Positions 17,085 to 27,209 of a stretch of 64,000 nucleotides of DNA are shown here, piece by piece. Origin of the DNA: JAOUJD01 sp963841815 (GTDB lineage: Bacteria > Pseudomonadota > Gammaproteobacteria > Burkholderiales > Burkholderiaceae_F). The notes under the pieces are model-generated. The model saw nothing but the letters and a program-made list of their open reading frames with translations. It searched no databases and had not been told where the DNA came from. Positions within the stretch are counted from its first letter, which is position 1. Each line of letters starts with the position of its first letter. The stretch is from positions 124,001 through 188,000 of the forward strand of contig CAWJEE010000011.1 of the NCBI GenBank assembly GCA_963841815.1, in the 5' to 3' direction. A program made the position numbers and the translations under genes.

Positions 17085-17816
17085 ATGCTCGTCCTGATCA
17101 ACCTGGACCGCGCCATCGCACGCCGGGCGTCGATGGAAGCGCAGTTGAAGGCAGCAGGCCTGGCTGCGGAACGGGTCGGGATCGACCTGCGCGGCGTTGC
17201 CCGCGCGCAAGCGCGGGAGATGGCACGGCTCGCGTTTCCTGCGTTCCGTTTCGGCGGACTGTTGAGCAGCCCAGAGATCGGATGCTGGTTGTCGCACCTG
17301 ACGGCCTGGCAACGGGCGGTCGACGCCGGCGTCCCCGCCTGCACGGTGATCGAGGACGACCTGCTCCTGCAGCCGCACTTCGTCGAGGTCCATCGGCGGC
17401 TCACGCGCCCGGCGCTTCACGACATCGTCTACCTCGGAACTTCGTCGCGCAACATTTCGATGCGCCACCCCGAAGCGTGCGGACCATCCCGGCTCCATCG
17501 CCCGATCGGAGGCATCCTGAACACTTGGGGTTATGTCGTCCGCACGGAGTTCGCAGCGCGCTTCCTCGCCGCCGGCGGCCCGGTCACGCGGCCGATCGAT
17601 CACGTCATCGGCGGCGGCTCCCGCCGCTGCCGTCCGGATGTGGCCGTGCTGCTCCCGCCTGCGGTCCAGGAGAACGTGATGGTTGCGAGCGAGTCCCAGA
17701 TCGCTCCGTTCACCGACCGTCCCGACCGGGCGGTCATCGTCGAGGAACTGCGGCGCAAGTTCCTCGCGAGCCGGCTCGGTGACGCTTACTACGCCGCGAT
17801 GTCCCGCCTGTTCTGA
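17085..17816 (+). CDS. Glycosyltransferase family 25 (LPS-type)
   Basis: 243 residues starting MLVLINLDRAIARRASMEAQ, the normal N-terminus of family 25. GLLSSPEIGCWLSHLTAWQ and the acidic ACTVIEDDLLLQ are the typical nucleotide-sugar and metal sites, and ILNTWGYVV is the late conserved motif. These enzymes add galactose or glucose to lipopolysaccharide core or O-chain. It follows the CYTH-CHAD gene by 16 bp, so it is probably co-transcribed and Pho-controlled. That would fit surface sugar changes during phosphate limitation, which is an inference. Confidence 0.88.
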   Translation: MLVLINLDRAIARRASMEAQLKAAGLAAERVGIDLRGVARAQAREMARLAFPAFRFGGLLSSPEIGCWLSHLTAWQRAVDAGVPACTVIEDDLLLQPHFVEVHRRLTRPALHDIVYLGTSSRNISMRHPEACGPSRLHRPIGGILNTWGYVVRTEFAARFLAAGGPVTRPIDHVIGGGSRRCRPDVAVLLPPAVQENVMVASESQIAPFTDRPDRAVIVEELRRKFLASRLGDAYYAAMSRLF

Positions 17817-17965
17817 CCGGCCGCTTCCTTCCCGGCTAACGCCACGGCAAGCCGGTCTCCACGGAGCTGATGCTTCGCATCACGAAATGCATCGGGCCCC
17901 CATTTGTCTCGCGATGTGGCATGCCCAACGAGCGCCTTGACGTCGGTCATGGAGGCCTCGCTCCA

Positions 17966-17982
17966 GTTCACGGAACTGTCAT
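17966..17982 (+). promoter_or_regulatory. Pho box upstream of small-protein gene 2
   Basis: TTCAC (17967) and GTCAT (17978) are exactly 11 bp apart, 58 bp before the GTG start at 18041. The spacing to the start equals that of paralogue 1. The rest of 17817-18040 has no coding signal. Confidence 0.68.
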
Positions 17983-18040
17983 CAAACCGTGCGGGGCCGT
18001 GTGGGAGACTGCCCGTCCATCGGAAGCGGGGAACGCAAGA

Positions 18041-18310
18041 GTGAAAGCCATTCACGACATTCGTCGCTATCTGAGCGACCACGCTGACTCACCCTCCGCG
18101 AAAGTCCTCTCCCGCCTGCCGGCGACGCTGTCCAAGGAGGAGTCGCTGGTGCTGAGCGAGCTGTACGAGCTGGACTGGGAGTCCTTCGAACTCGCGATCG
18201 ATCTGCTGCGCGACTGGCGCATCGATCGCTATTACGCCGACCGCACGAACCTGTTCGCTGCGTCTTCGAAGCAGCCGGAACGCACCCCCCAACTCGAGAC
18301 CGCGGACTAG
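18041..18310 (+). CDS. Small Pho-linked protein, paralogue 2 (unknown function)
   Basis: 89 residues, starting with GTG (VKAIHDIRRYLSDH), chosen because it aligns with the ATG of paralogue 1. The conserved core is LYELDWESFELAIDLLRDW, then RIDRYYADRTNLF. Between the N-terminal helix and the core the two proteins differ freely. The tail is short, polar and probably disordered. No signal peptide or membrane helix is present. It is convergent with phoX, preceded by its own Pho box, and separated from paralogue 1 by the CYTH-CHAD/GT25 operon. Two diverged copies in the same regulon suggest related but not identical partners. The family is not recognised by me. Confidence 0.85.
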   Translation: MKAIHDIRRYLSDHADSPSAKVLSRLPATLSKEESLVLSELYELDWESFELAIDLLRDWRIDRYYADRTNLFAASSKQPERTPQLETAD

Positions 18311-18430
18311 CGTCTCACACGAGTGAATGAGCGGCACCGCCGCGCGTTCGCGCGCGCCCGCGGCGAGGCTCGCTGCGCCCACCCGACCGGCGGCCGCTGC
18401 ATCGCGGCTCTCCCAGCCTGACGCATCCAC

Positions 18431-18459
18431 AAGAAAAAGCGGGGGGCTTTCGCCCCCCG
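18431..18459 (-). terminator. Rho-independent terminator of phoX
   Basis: GGGGGGC/GCCCCCC stem of 7 bp with loop TTTC (18441-18458). On the minus strand it is followed by GCTTTTTCTT. It lies 30 bp after the phoX stop. Confidence 0.88.
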
Positions 18460-18487
18460 AACCCAGGGAGACACGCGGTACTCGTTG

Positions 18488-20707
18488 CTACACGCCGATC
18501 ACGCCGCCGTCGTTCCGCGTGATGACGATCGTCGCCGACCGTGGGCGGCTGGTGCCGCCGTCGGGCCAGTGGCTGGTGAACAGGGCTGGATTGCCGATGT
18601 TGACGGCTGCCGTTTCCTCGCCCGGATGCTGGATGTTGACGAACAGGGCACGTCCGTCGGGCGACTCTGCCAGCCCGGTGATCTCGCACTGAACGGGGCC
18701 GACGAGGAAGCGGCGCAGCTTCGTGCCGGGGCTGGCGCCGACGTAGGTCTGCACCTGCTTGGTCGCGCCGGTTGAGTCGGTATTCGTGATCGTCTTCACT
18801 CCGCCATCGCCGACCGCGCCCGGCAGCGCAGCCAGCAGCATGCAGTTGGTCACGTCCGTATAGGCGCCGTCGTCGGTCTGGATCCAGCACACGTTGGTCG
18901 CCTTCGAGAACCACAGGCCGTCCGGGCTCGAGAAGTCGTTTTCGGCGGTCAGGCCGGAGACGTTGACGTTGACCGCATCCGCGCTCGCGCGCGCGCCGAA
19001 AAGGAAGATGTCCCAGTTGAACGTCGTGGCGGCCGGATCGCCCGAGGCTTCGAGCCAGCGAACGATGTGGCCGTTCGGATTGCCGCGCTGGGCCGTTCCG
19101 CTCGTGCGCGGGTCGTTGTAGTGGCGCGGGTTGGCGGCATCGGTCGAGGCGAGCGTGCGCAGCGTCGCGTTGTTGTTGGTCAGCGTCATGTAGACGGCGC
19201 CTGTGACCGGATCGACGGCGCCCCACTCGGGACGGTCCATCTTGGTCGCGCCGACGACGTCGGCGGCCAGCCGCGTGTTGACCAGGACGTCGGCCTGGTC
19301 GGCGAACGGATACACCGCGCTCGTCGCCGTGATGCCGTTGACGCCGAACGCAAGCTCGACCCAGTTGCCGGTGCCGTCGGCGTTGAACTTCGCGACGTAC
19401 AGCTTGCCGTTGTCGAGGTACTTGTCGCCCGCGCCGAGCCCGCCGGTCGCATCGGCCGGATCCCAGCTGGCGTTCGACACGTACTTGTAGATGTACTCGT
19501 TGCGCGAGTCGCAGCCCATGTACCAGACGAGCGGCTTGCCCGCCTCGACCTTGGCGATCCACGCGCCTTCGTGCGCGAAGCGTCCCATCGCGGTGCGCTT
19601 CTTCGGCGTCGAGTTCGGCGCGAACGGGTCGATCTCGACGTTCCAGCCGTAGGTGTTCGGCCCGTTGCGATAGTCGTCCGCCGCGGTGGCGCCGAGCACC
19701 ATGGCGTTCCAGCGGCCGTACAGGTTGTCGGCGGTGTCCGGCGTCACGGTGGCCCAGAGTTCGCGGCCGTCGCCGGCGACGCCGTAACGCGCGAACGAAG
19801 TCAGTTCCTTCGGCGTGCGATTGGCATTGTCCGTCGCGGTGACGCGCCGGAAGTAACCGGCCCAGTTCTCCTCGCAGGTCAGGTACGTGCCCCACGGCGT
19901 GTAGCCGTTGGCGCAGTTGTTCACGGTGCCCCGGGTGCGCGTTCCATTGCTCGAATACTTCGTGACCATGTGCGGCGTGCCCGCTGCCGGTCCCGACAGG
20001 ATCATCTCGGTCAGCGTGTGGATGCGCCGGTTGAAAGAGGAGTCCTGCCTGTAGCTCCACGCGCCATTCGTGGCCCTGCTGATCTCGACGATTGCGACGC
20101 CGTGGACGTAGAACTCCTTCAGCACCTCGTCGGCGACCGTGCGTGCGGCGGCTGTACCGGTTCCGCTGATCGTCGCTCCGCTCGCGTGCAGGAAGGCGGG
20201 CGTGATCGCCTCGTGGTTCTGCACCAGCAGCGCGCGGTCGCTCGCGGTCGCGCTGTAGGCGCCGCCGGCGGACACGCCGAAGTAGTGCATGCCGTCGTGG
20301 TGGTCGCCCATGCGCTGCGCGTACGTCGCGGCCGCGTCGGTACCGTCGTTGCGATATGCGGCCACACCCGGCGCCGTCGGATCGCCGAGGCGCAGCAGCA
20401 CGGAGGCCGTGTAGCCGGGCGGCACGGTGACGACGTCGCCGAGGCTCTTCGGCACGGCGGCGAATCCGAGGGACGCGGGACGCGCCAGCGCCGGTGCGGG
20501 CGCCGGCGCAGGGGCGGGCGACGCGATCGCGTCGTCGCTGCCCCCGCAGCCGGCGAGCAGTGACCCGCCGCCGATGAACGACAGGGCGGCGAATCCGAAT
20601 CCGCCGCGCAGCATGCCGCGACGCGCGGGATCCTGCAGGCGGGACTCGATCAGGTCGTTGATGTGCGGGTTGCTGGACGTGTTGTTGATTTCGTCTTCGT
20701 ACGACAT
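18488..20707 (-). CDS. phoX: PhoX-type alkaline phosphatase
   Basis: 739 residues of the PhoX (DUF839) family, calcium/iron phosphatases that release phosphate from organic esters outside the cytoplasm. The N-terminus has a twin-arginine motif (DPARRGMLRGGFGF) and a lipobox-like SLLAGCGG, then an Ala/Pro linker. Further features are a QNHEAITPAF segment, TPWGTYLTCEENWAGYF, which holds the conserved Cys and Glu iron ligands of the family, RFAHEGAW, RPEWGAVDP, and the C-terminal SPDGRALFVNIQHPGE. The ATG at 20707 is used because it precedes the twin-arginine motif by 28 residues. A Pho box lies 70 bp upstream, and a strong terminator follows. It is divergent from plcP. Confidence 0.95.
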   Translation of the reverse strand: MSYEDEINNTSSNPHINDLIESRLQDPARRGMLRGGFGFAALSFIGGGSLLAGCGGSDDAIASPAPAPAPAPALARPASLGFAAVPKSLGDVVTVPPGYTASVLLRLGDPTAPGVAAYRNDGTDAAATYAQRMGDHHDGMHYFGVSAGGAYSATASDRALLVQNHEAITPAFLHASGATISGTGTAAARTVADEVLKEFYVHGVAIVEISRATNGAWSYRQDSSFNRRIHTLTEMILSGPAAGTPHMVTKYSSNGTRTRGTVNNCANGYTPWGTYLTCEENWAGYFRRVTATDNANRTPKELTSFARYGVAGDGRELWATVTPDTADNLYGRWNAMVLGATAADDYRNGPNTYGWNVEIDPFAPNSTPKKRTAMGRFAHEGAWIAKVEAGKPLVWYMGCDSRNEYIYKYVSNASWDPADATGGLGAGDKYLDNGKLYVAKFNADGTGNWVELAFGVNGITATSAVYPFADQADVLVNTRLAADVVGATKMDRPEWGAVDPVTGAVYMTLTNNNATLRTLASTDAANPRHYNDPRTSGTAQRGNPNGHIVRWLEASGDPAATTFNWDIFLFGARASADAVNVNVSGLTAENDFSSPDGLWFSKATNVCWIQTDDGAYTDVTNCMLLAALPGAVGDGGVKTITNTDSTGATKQVQTYVGASPGTKLRRFLVGPVQCEITGLAESPDGRALFVNIQHPGEETAAVNIGNPALFTSHWPDGGTSRPRSATIVITRNDGGVIGV

Positions 20708-20775
20708 TGAGAGGGGCTCCGGAGGGGGTGTTGTCGTGCGCTTCGTCGGGAAGCAGCGCGAGTGTCGACACGCGA

Positions 20776-20793
20776 TGTGACGCTCGCGTGAAC
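20776..20793 (-). promoter_or_regulatory. Pho box upstream of phoX
   Basis: On the minus strand TTCAC and GTCAC are 11 bp apart (forward 20788-20792 and 20777-20781), 70 bp before the phoX ATG. The phoX-plcP gap thus carries one box for each direction. Confidence 0.7.
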
Positions 20794-20833
20794 GAAGTGC
20801 CGGTGCGCGGGGAGTGAAATCGCGGAGGCCGCG

Positions 20834-20850
20834 TGTCACGGCGAGGTCAT
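20834..20850 (+). promoter_or_regulatory. Pho box upstream of plcP
   Basis: GTCAC (20835) and GTCAT (20846) are exactly 11 bp apart. The box ends only 25 bp before the first ATG (20876). Translation may therefore start later, or the transcript may have almost no leader. Confidence 0.68.
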
Positions 20851-20875
20851 CGAGTCGCCGTACCCTGCGGTTCCC

Positions 20876-21829
20876 ATGATCGGAAGGTTGCTCTACCGCC
20901 GGTCCGCGTGGGATGCGACGGCCCGCCCGGACTCCCCCGCCGGGCGCGTGCCGTCGCAGGCCGGCGGCCTCGCACCGCTGCCGGCCGACCAGACGCCGGC
21001 TCCGACGCAGCACTACCGAGCGATCTTCATCTCGGACGTGCACCTCGGCACGCGCGGCTGCAAGGCGTCCTACCTGCTCGACTTCCTGCGTCACACCGAA
21101 TCCGACGTGCTGTACCTCGTCGGCGACATCATCGACGGCTGGGCTCTGAAGAAGAACGTGCACTGGCCACAGGCGCACAACGACATCGTCCAGAAGGTGC
21201 TGCGCAAGGCGCGCAAGGGCACGCGCGTGGTCTACGTGCCAGGCAATCACGACGAGTCGGCGCGCCAGTTCGCGGGGCTGCACTTCGGCGGCATCGCCAT
21301 CCGCGAGGACGACGTCCACACGACCACGAGCGGACGCCGTTTGTGGGTCGTGCACGGTGACTTCGCCGACGGCGTGATGCGGCACGCGCGCTGGCTGGCG
21401 TACGTCGGCGACACCGCCTACGAGTTCAGCCTGTGGTTGAACCATCACCTGAACCGCGTGCGTGTGCGCCTCGGCCGCCCGTACTGGAGCCTGTCGCAGT
21501 ACCTGAAGCACCGCGTGAAGAATGCGGTGAGCTTCATCTTCGACTTCGAGCAGGTGCTGCTGCGCGAGGCACGGCGCCGCGGATACGACGGCGTCGTCTG
21601 CGGACACATCCACAAGGCCGAGATCCGCGACATCGACGGCATGACGTACGCGAACGACGGCGACTGGGTCGAGAGCCTCACCGCGCTGGTCGAGACGCTC
21701 GACGGTCACCTGCAGATCGTCACGTGGGACCACCTGCGGGCGCCGGCGCAGGCCGGCGTGCGCTGGGACGATGAAAACGAAGCCGCGGGCCTCCCGGCAC
21801 CACGCGTCACCGAGGAGGCAAACGCATGA
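20876..21829 (+). CDS. plcP: PlcP-like metallophosphoesterase (predicted phosphate-starvation phospholipase C)
   Basis: 317 residues. After about 46 non-conserved residues comes a calcineurin-like phosphoesterase with all metal motifs: FISDVHLGTRG, LVGDIIDGW, VPGNHDE, VVHGDFAD and VCGHIHKAE. The nearest well-known enzymes are LpxH-like hydrolases and PlcP, which in Sinorhizobium and marine bacteria splits phospholipid to diacylglycerol under phosphate starvation. The overlap with a GT4 glycosyltransferase (ATGA, 4 bp) and the Pho box favour PlcP over LpxH. The first ATG is used, but it lies very near the Pho box; a GTG at about 20949 would remove the odd extension. The extra N-terminal residues show no signal peptide. 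Confidence 0.8.
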   Translation: MIGRLLYRRSAWDATARPDSPAGRVPSQAGGLAPLPADQTPAPTQHYRAIFISDVHLGTRGCKASYLLDFLRHTESDVLYLVGDIIDGWALKKNVHWPQAHNDIVQKVLRKARKGTRVVYVPGNHDESARQFAGLHFGGIAIREDDVHTTTSGRRLWVVHGDFADGVMRHARWLAYVGDTAYEFSLWLNHHLNRVRVRLGRPYWSLSQYLKHRVKNAVSFIFDFEQVLLREARRRGYDGVVCGHIHKAEIRDIDGMTYANDGDWVESLTALVETLDGHLQIVTWDHLRAPAQAGVRWDDENEAAGLPAPRVTEEANA

Positions 21830-22875
21830 GGATCGTCACGATCACCGACGCCTGGCACCCGCAGGTCAACGGCGTGGTCAGAACCATCGAGGCAACCAAT
21901 CGCGAACTGGTGAAGGCCGGGCACACGGTCGCGGTGATCGGTCCCGATCAGTTCGCCGCGTTTCCCTGCCCGGGCTATGCGGAGATCCGCCTTTCGCTCC
22001 TCCCCCATGTCCGACTCGCGGAACTGCTCGACGCGCAGCTCGAGTCCGAACGCAGCGTGGCGTTCCACGTCGCCACCGAAGGCCCGCTCGGCCACGCCGC
22101 GCGCCGCTACTGCCTGTCGCGCGGCCTGCCGTTCACCACCGCGTACCACACGCGGTTCCCGCAGTACCTGAAGGCGATGTTCCGCGTTCCCGAGTCGTGG
22201 AGCTACGGCTTCCTGCGCCGCTTCCACGGCAAGGCGTCGTTCGTGATGGCGCCGACCCGCACGGTCGAGGACGAACTGCGCGCCAACGGCCTCGACAACG
22301 TCGCGCGCTGGACGCGCGGAGTCGACCTCGACGTGTTCCACCCCCGCGACGAGCGCGCGCTGGCGGACTTGCCGCGCCCGCTCTTCCTCTACGTCGGCCG
22401 CGTATCGGTGGAAAAGAACATCCAGGCCTTCCTCCGCCTCGACCTGCCCGGCACGAAGGTCGTCGCCGGCATCGGGCCCGCGCTCGAGACGCTGAAGCAG
22501 CGGTTCCCCGAAGTCCACTTCGTCGGCGTGCTCGGTTTCGCGGAACTCGCGCAGCTCTACGGTTCCGCCGACGTCTTCGTCTTCCCGAGCCTGACGGACA
22601 CCTTCGGGCTCGTGATGCTCGAAGCGCTGGCGTGCGGAACCCCGGTCGCGGCGTTCCCGGTGCAGGGACCGATCGACGTCGTTGGCGGATCCGGTGTGGC
22701 CGTGCTGGACGACGACCTGCAGAAGGCCGCACTGCTCGCGCAGCGGATCGACCGCACCGAGTGCCGCCGGTACGCGGAGCGCCACTCGTGGCGGGCCGCC
22801 ACGCAGCAGTTCCTCGGGCTCCAGCAGGCGATCGCGAAGGTGCCGGCCGAGAGGATCGTGTCCCGGCGGGCGTGA
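21826..22875 (+). CDS. GT4 glycosyltransferase, Agt-like (predicted diacylglycerol glycosyltransferase)
   Basis: 349 residues of the GT-B fold, family 4. It opens with MRIVTITDAWHPQVNGVVRT, typical of GT4. The C-terminal half has FLYVGRVSVEKNIQAFLRL and the E-x7-E nucleotide-sugar motif in FPSLTDTFGLVMLEALACGTP. In Agrobacterium and several marine bacteria the partner of PlcP is Agt, which glycosylates the diacylglycerol PlcP releases and so replaces phospholipid with glycolipid. Four-base overlap with the upstream gene and the shared Pho box support that pairing. The sugar donor cannot be told from sequence. A general alpha-mannosyltransferase role is the alternative. Confidence 0.82.
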   Translation: MRIVTITDAWHPQVNGVVRTIEATNRELVKAGHTVAVIGPDQFAAFPCPGYAEIRLSLLPHVRLAELLDAQLESERSVAFHVATEGPLGHAARRYCLSRGLPFTTAYHTRFPQYLKAMFRVPESWSYGFLRRFHGKASFVMAPTRTVEDELRANGLDNVARWTRGVDLDVFHPRDERALADLPRPLFLYVGRVSVEKNIQAFLRLDLPGTKVVAGIGPALETLKQRFPEVHFVGVLGFAELAQLYGSADVFVFPSLTDTFGLVMLEALACGTPVAAFPVQGPIDVVGGSGVAVLDDDLQKAALLAQRIDRTECRRYAERHSWRAATQQFLGLQQAIAKVPAERIVSRRA

Positions 22876-22881
22876 CGCCGG

Positions 22882-24228
22882 CTAGTGCGTCGCGACGGGT
22901 CCGACGACCGCCGCGAGCCGATGCGCCATCGCTTCCGCGATCTCGACTTCGCGCGCCTCCACCATCACACGCAGCACGGGCTCTGTTCCGGAGGGCCGGA
23001 TCAGCACGCGGCCGGCGCCGTTCAGTTCGCGCTCGACCTCGCCGACGGCGCTGACCAGGCCGACGTGCGACTTCCAGTCGAAGCCGCGTTCGACCTTCGC
23101 GTTCACCAGCGCCTGCGGCATCAGGTCGAGGTCAGCCGTCAGGCCGGCGAGCGTCTGCTTCTGCCGGCGCATCGCGCTCAGGACCTGCAGCGCACTGACG
23201 ATGCCGTCGCCGGTCGTGTGGCAGTCGAGCGTCAGCAGGTGACCCGACCCCTCGCCGCCGTACAGCCAGCCCTTCTCTTCCAGCACTTCGAGCACGTAGC
23301 GATCGCCGACCTTCGCGCGCGCGAACGGCACGCCGAGCTCGCGGAAGCGGCGCTCGAGCGCGTAGTTCGTCATCAGCGTGCCGACGACGCCGTCCACCTT
23401 GCCCCGGCGCATGCGCTCGCGCACGATGACGTACAGCAGCTCGTCGCCGTTGTAGATCCGGCCGTCGGCGTCGACCATCACGAGGCGGTCCGCGTCGCCG
23501 TCGAGCGCGATGCCGACATCGGCCTGATTCGACTGGACGGCCTGCGCTAGGTGCGGCGCGTGGAGCGCGCCAACGCCGTCGTTGATGTTCATGCCGTTGG
23601 GCGCCGCGCCGAGCGAGATCACCTCGGCGCCAAGTTCGTGGAAGACCGGCGGCGCAACGTGGTACGCGGCGCCGTGCGCGCTGTCGACCACGATCTTCAG
23701 GTCCTTCAGGTCGAGCTCGTTCGGGAAGGTGCGCTTGCAGAACTCGATATAGCGTCCGGCGGCGTCTTCCAGCCGGCGCGCCTTGCCGAGGTTTTTCGAA
23801 CTGACGCAATGCAGCGGCTTGTCGAGTTCGGCCTCGATCGCCGCCTCGACCGCATCGGGCAGCTTCTTGCCGTGCGCCGAGAAGAACTTGATGCCGTTGT
23901 CCGGATACGGATTGTGCGAGGCGCTGATGACGATGCCGGCGTCGAGCCGGAGCGCGCGCGTGAGGTACGCGACGCCTGGCGTCGGCAACGGGCCGCACAG
24001 CACGACGTCGACCCCGGCGCTCGACAGGCCGGCCTCGAGCGCCGCCTCGAGCATGTAGCCCGAAATGCGCGTGTCCTTGCCGATCAGGACGGCCGGGCGA
24101 TGTCCCTCGGCCGTGCTCGTCAGCGCGCGGCCGGCCGCCTGGCCGAGCCGCAGCACGAACTCCGGCGTGATCGGCACTTCGCCGACCGTTCCACGCACTC
24201 CGTCCGTCCCGAAATATTTGCGGCTCAC
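22882..24228 (-). CDS. glmM: Phosphoglucosamine mutase GlmM
   Basis: 448 residues. It converts glucosamine-6-phosphate to glucosamine-1-phosphate for UDP-GlcNAc and cell-wall synthesis. The N-terminus is MSRKYFGTDGVRG. The active-site serine lies in ISASHNP (101-107), the magnesium loop is DGDADR, the sugar-binding loop is GEGSGH, and the phosphate site is RPSGTEPVLRVM. Length is normal and the frame clean. The ATG overlaps the folP stop by four bases. It is convergent with agt, six bases apart. Confidence 0.97.
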   Translation of the reverse strand: MSRKYFGTDGVRGTVGEVPITPEFVLRLGQAAGRALTSTAEGHRPAVLIGKDTRISGYMLEAALEAGLSSAGVDVVLCGPLPTPGVAYLTRALRLDAGIVISASHNPYPDNGIKFFSAHGKKLPDAVEAAIEAELDKPLHCVSSKNLGKARRLEDAAGRYIEFCKRTFPNELDLKDLKIVVDSAHGAAYHVAPPVFHELGAEVISLGAAPNGMNINDGVGALHAPHLAQAVQSNQADVGIALDGDADRLVMVDADGRIYNGDELLYVIVRERMRRGKVDGVVGTLMTNYALERRFRELGVPFARAKVGDRYVLEVLEEKGWLYGGEGSGHLLTLDCHTTGDGIVSALQVLSAMRRQKQTLAGLTADLDLMPQALVNAKVERGFDWKSHVGLVSAVGEVERELNGAGRVLIRPSGTEPVLRVMVEAREVEIAEAMAHRLAAVVGPVATH

Positions 24229-25097
24229 CGTGTCTCTCCCTGGCCTTGCATGGCCTCCCAGACGCGCAGGCCGTCGCGCGTGGCGGCCACGTCGTGCACC
24301 CGCAGCACCCGCGCGCCGCGCTCGGCCGCCAGCACCGCGCCCACCACCGAAGCCGTCCCTCGTTCGCCCACCGCCCGCCCGGTCACTGCGCCGAGCATCG
24401 ACTTGCGCGACAGCCCGGCGAGCACCGGACAGCCAAGCGACGTGAAGCGCTGCAGTTCGCGGAGCAACGTGAAATTATGCTCGACCGTCTTGCCGAAACC
24501 GAATCCCGGGTCCAGCGCCACCCGATCGGCCGACACGCCCGAGGCTTCAAGGGCGCCGAGGCGTTCCCGCAGGAACACGCGGACCTCGGCGACGACGTCT
24601 TCGTACCGCGGCGCCATCTGCATCGTGCGCGGCACGCCCTGCATGTGCATCAGCACGACCCCGCAGTCGTTGTCCGCCACGGCGTCGACCGCGCCGGACG
24701 ACTGCAGGGCATGGACGTCGTTGATGATCGCCGCTCCGGCGCCGATCGCCGCGCGCATCACTTCCGGCTTGCTCGTATCCACCGACAGCGGCACACCCTC
24801 GCGCGCGAGCGACTCGACGAGCGGAACGACCCGTTGCAGTTCTTCATCCAGCGTCACGTCGGCGGCCCCGGGACGCGTCGATTCGCCGCCGATGTCGAGG
24901 ATGTCCGCGCCCTCCTCGACGAGGCGCAGCGCATGCGCCAGCGCCGTGCCGTACGTGGAATGCTGGCCGCCGTCATAGAACGAGTCGGGCGTGACGTTGA
25001 CGATGCCCATGATCAGCGGGCGCGCCAGCGAGAGCACGCGCCCGCGCACCTTCCACGCGGTCGCGATGTGATGGCCCGGTCCGGGATCGCGCTTCAT
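24225..25097 (-). CDS. folP: Dihydropteroate synthase FolP
   Basis: 290 residues. It joins pterin pyrophosphate and p-aminobenzoate in folate synthesis and is the sulfonamide target. Motifs are PLIMGIVNVTPDSFYDGG, ADILDIGGESTRPGA, PLSVDTSKPEV, INDV and DPGFGFGKT, with SRKSMLG near the end, all standard. Its start is the only ATG close to the conserved region. It forms an operon with glmM and follows ftsH after a terminator. Confidence 0.97.
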   Translation of the reverse strand: MKRDPGPGHHIATAWKVRGRVLSLARPLIMGIVNVTPDSFYDGGQHSTYGTALAHALRLVEEGADILDIGGESTRPGAADVTLDEELQRVVPLVESLAREGVPLSVDTSKPEVMRAAIGAGAAIINDVHALQSSGAVDAVADNDCGVVLMHMQGVPRTMQMAPRYEDVVAEVRVFLRERLGALEASGVSADRVALDPGFGFGKTVEHNFTLLRELQRFTSLGCPVLAGLSRKSMLGAVTGRAVGERGTASVVGAVLAAERGARVLRVHDVAATRDGLRVWEAMQGQGETR

Positions 25098-25133
25098 CGT
25101 GGAATTCTAGGCGCCGGCGCCTGGGGCCGAATG

Positions 25134-25165
25134 CAAAAGAAAAGGGCCGGAGCGTTCCGGCCCTT
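25134..25165 (-). terminator. Terminator downstream of ftsH
   Basis: AGGGCCGGA/TCCGGCCCT stem of 9 bp with loop GCGT; on the minus strand it runs on into TTTTCTTTTGC. It lies 18 bp after the ftsH stop. Confidence 0.88.
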
Positions 25166-25182
25166 GCTTTCAGGCGTCAGGA

Positions 25183-27066
<1,884 letters not shown>

Positions 27067-27209
27067 CGTGGGACTCCTTGCTGAATCGTCTCGCGGGTCG
27101 TTTCCGGGACGACTCGAGTGAATCGGGGACCTCCGGCCGGAGCCGGATCGAGGCATGAAAGAAGGGTCGGTTTCGATTCTAAACCCGCATCGCCCCACCT
27201 TTCCCCTAG

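Noticed and set aside
18488..21733. Extended phoX reading frame of about 1080 codons
   Set aside because: The upstream part is antisense to plcP and crosses both Pho boxes. The twin-arginine signal fixes the start at 20707.
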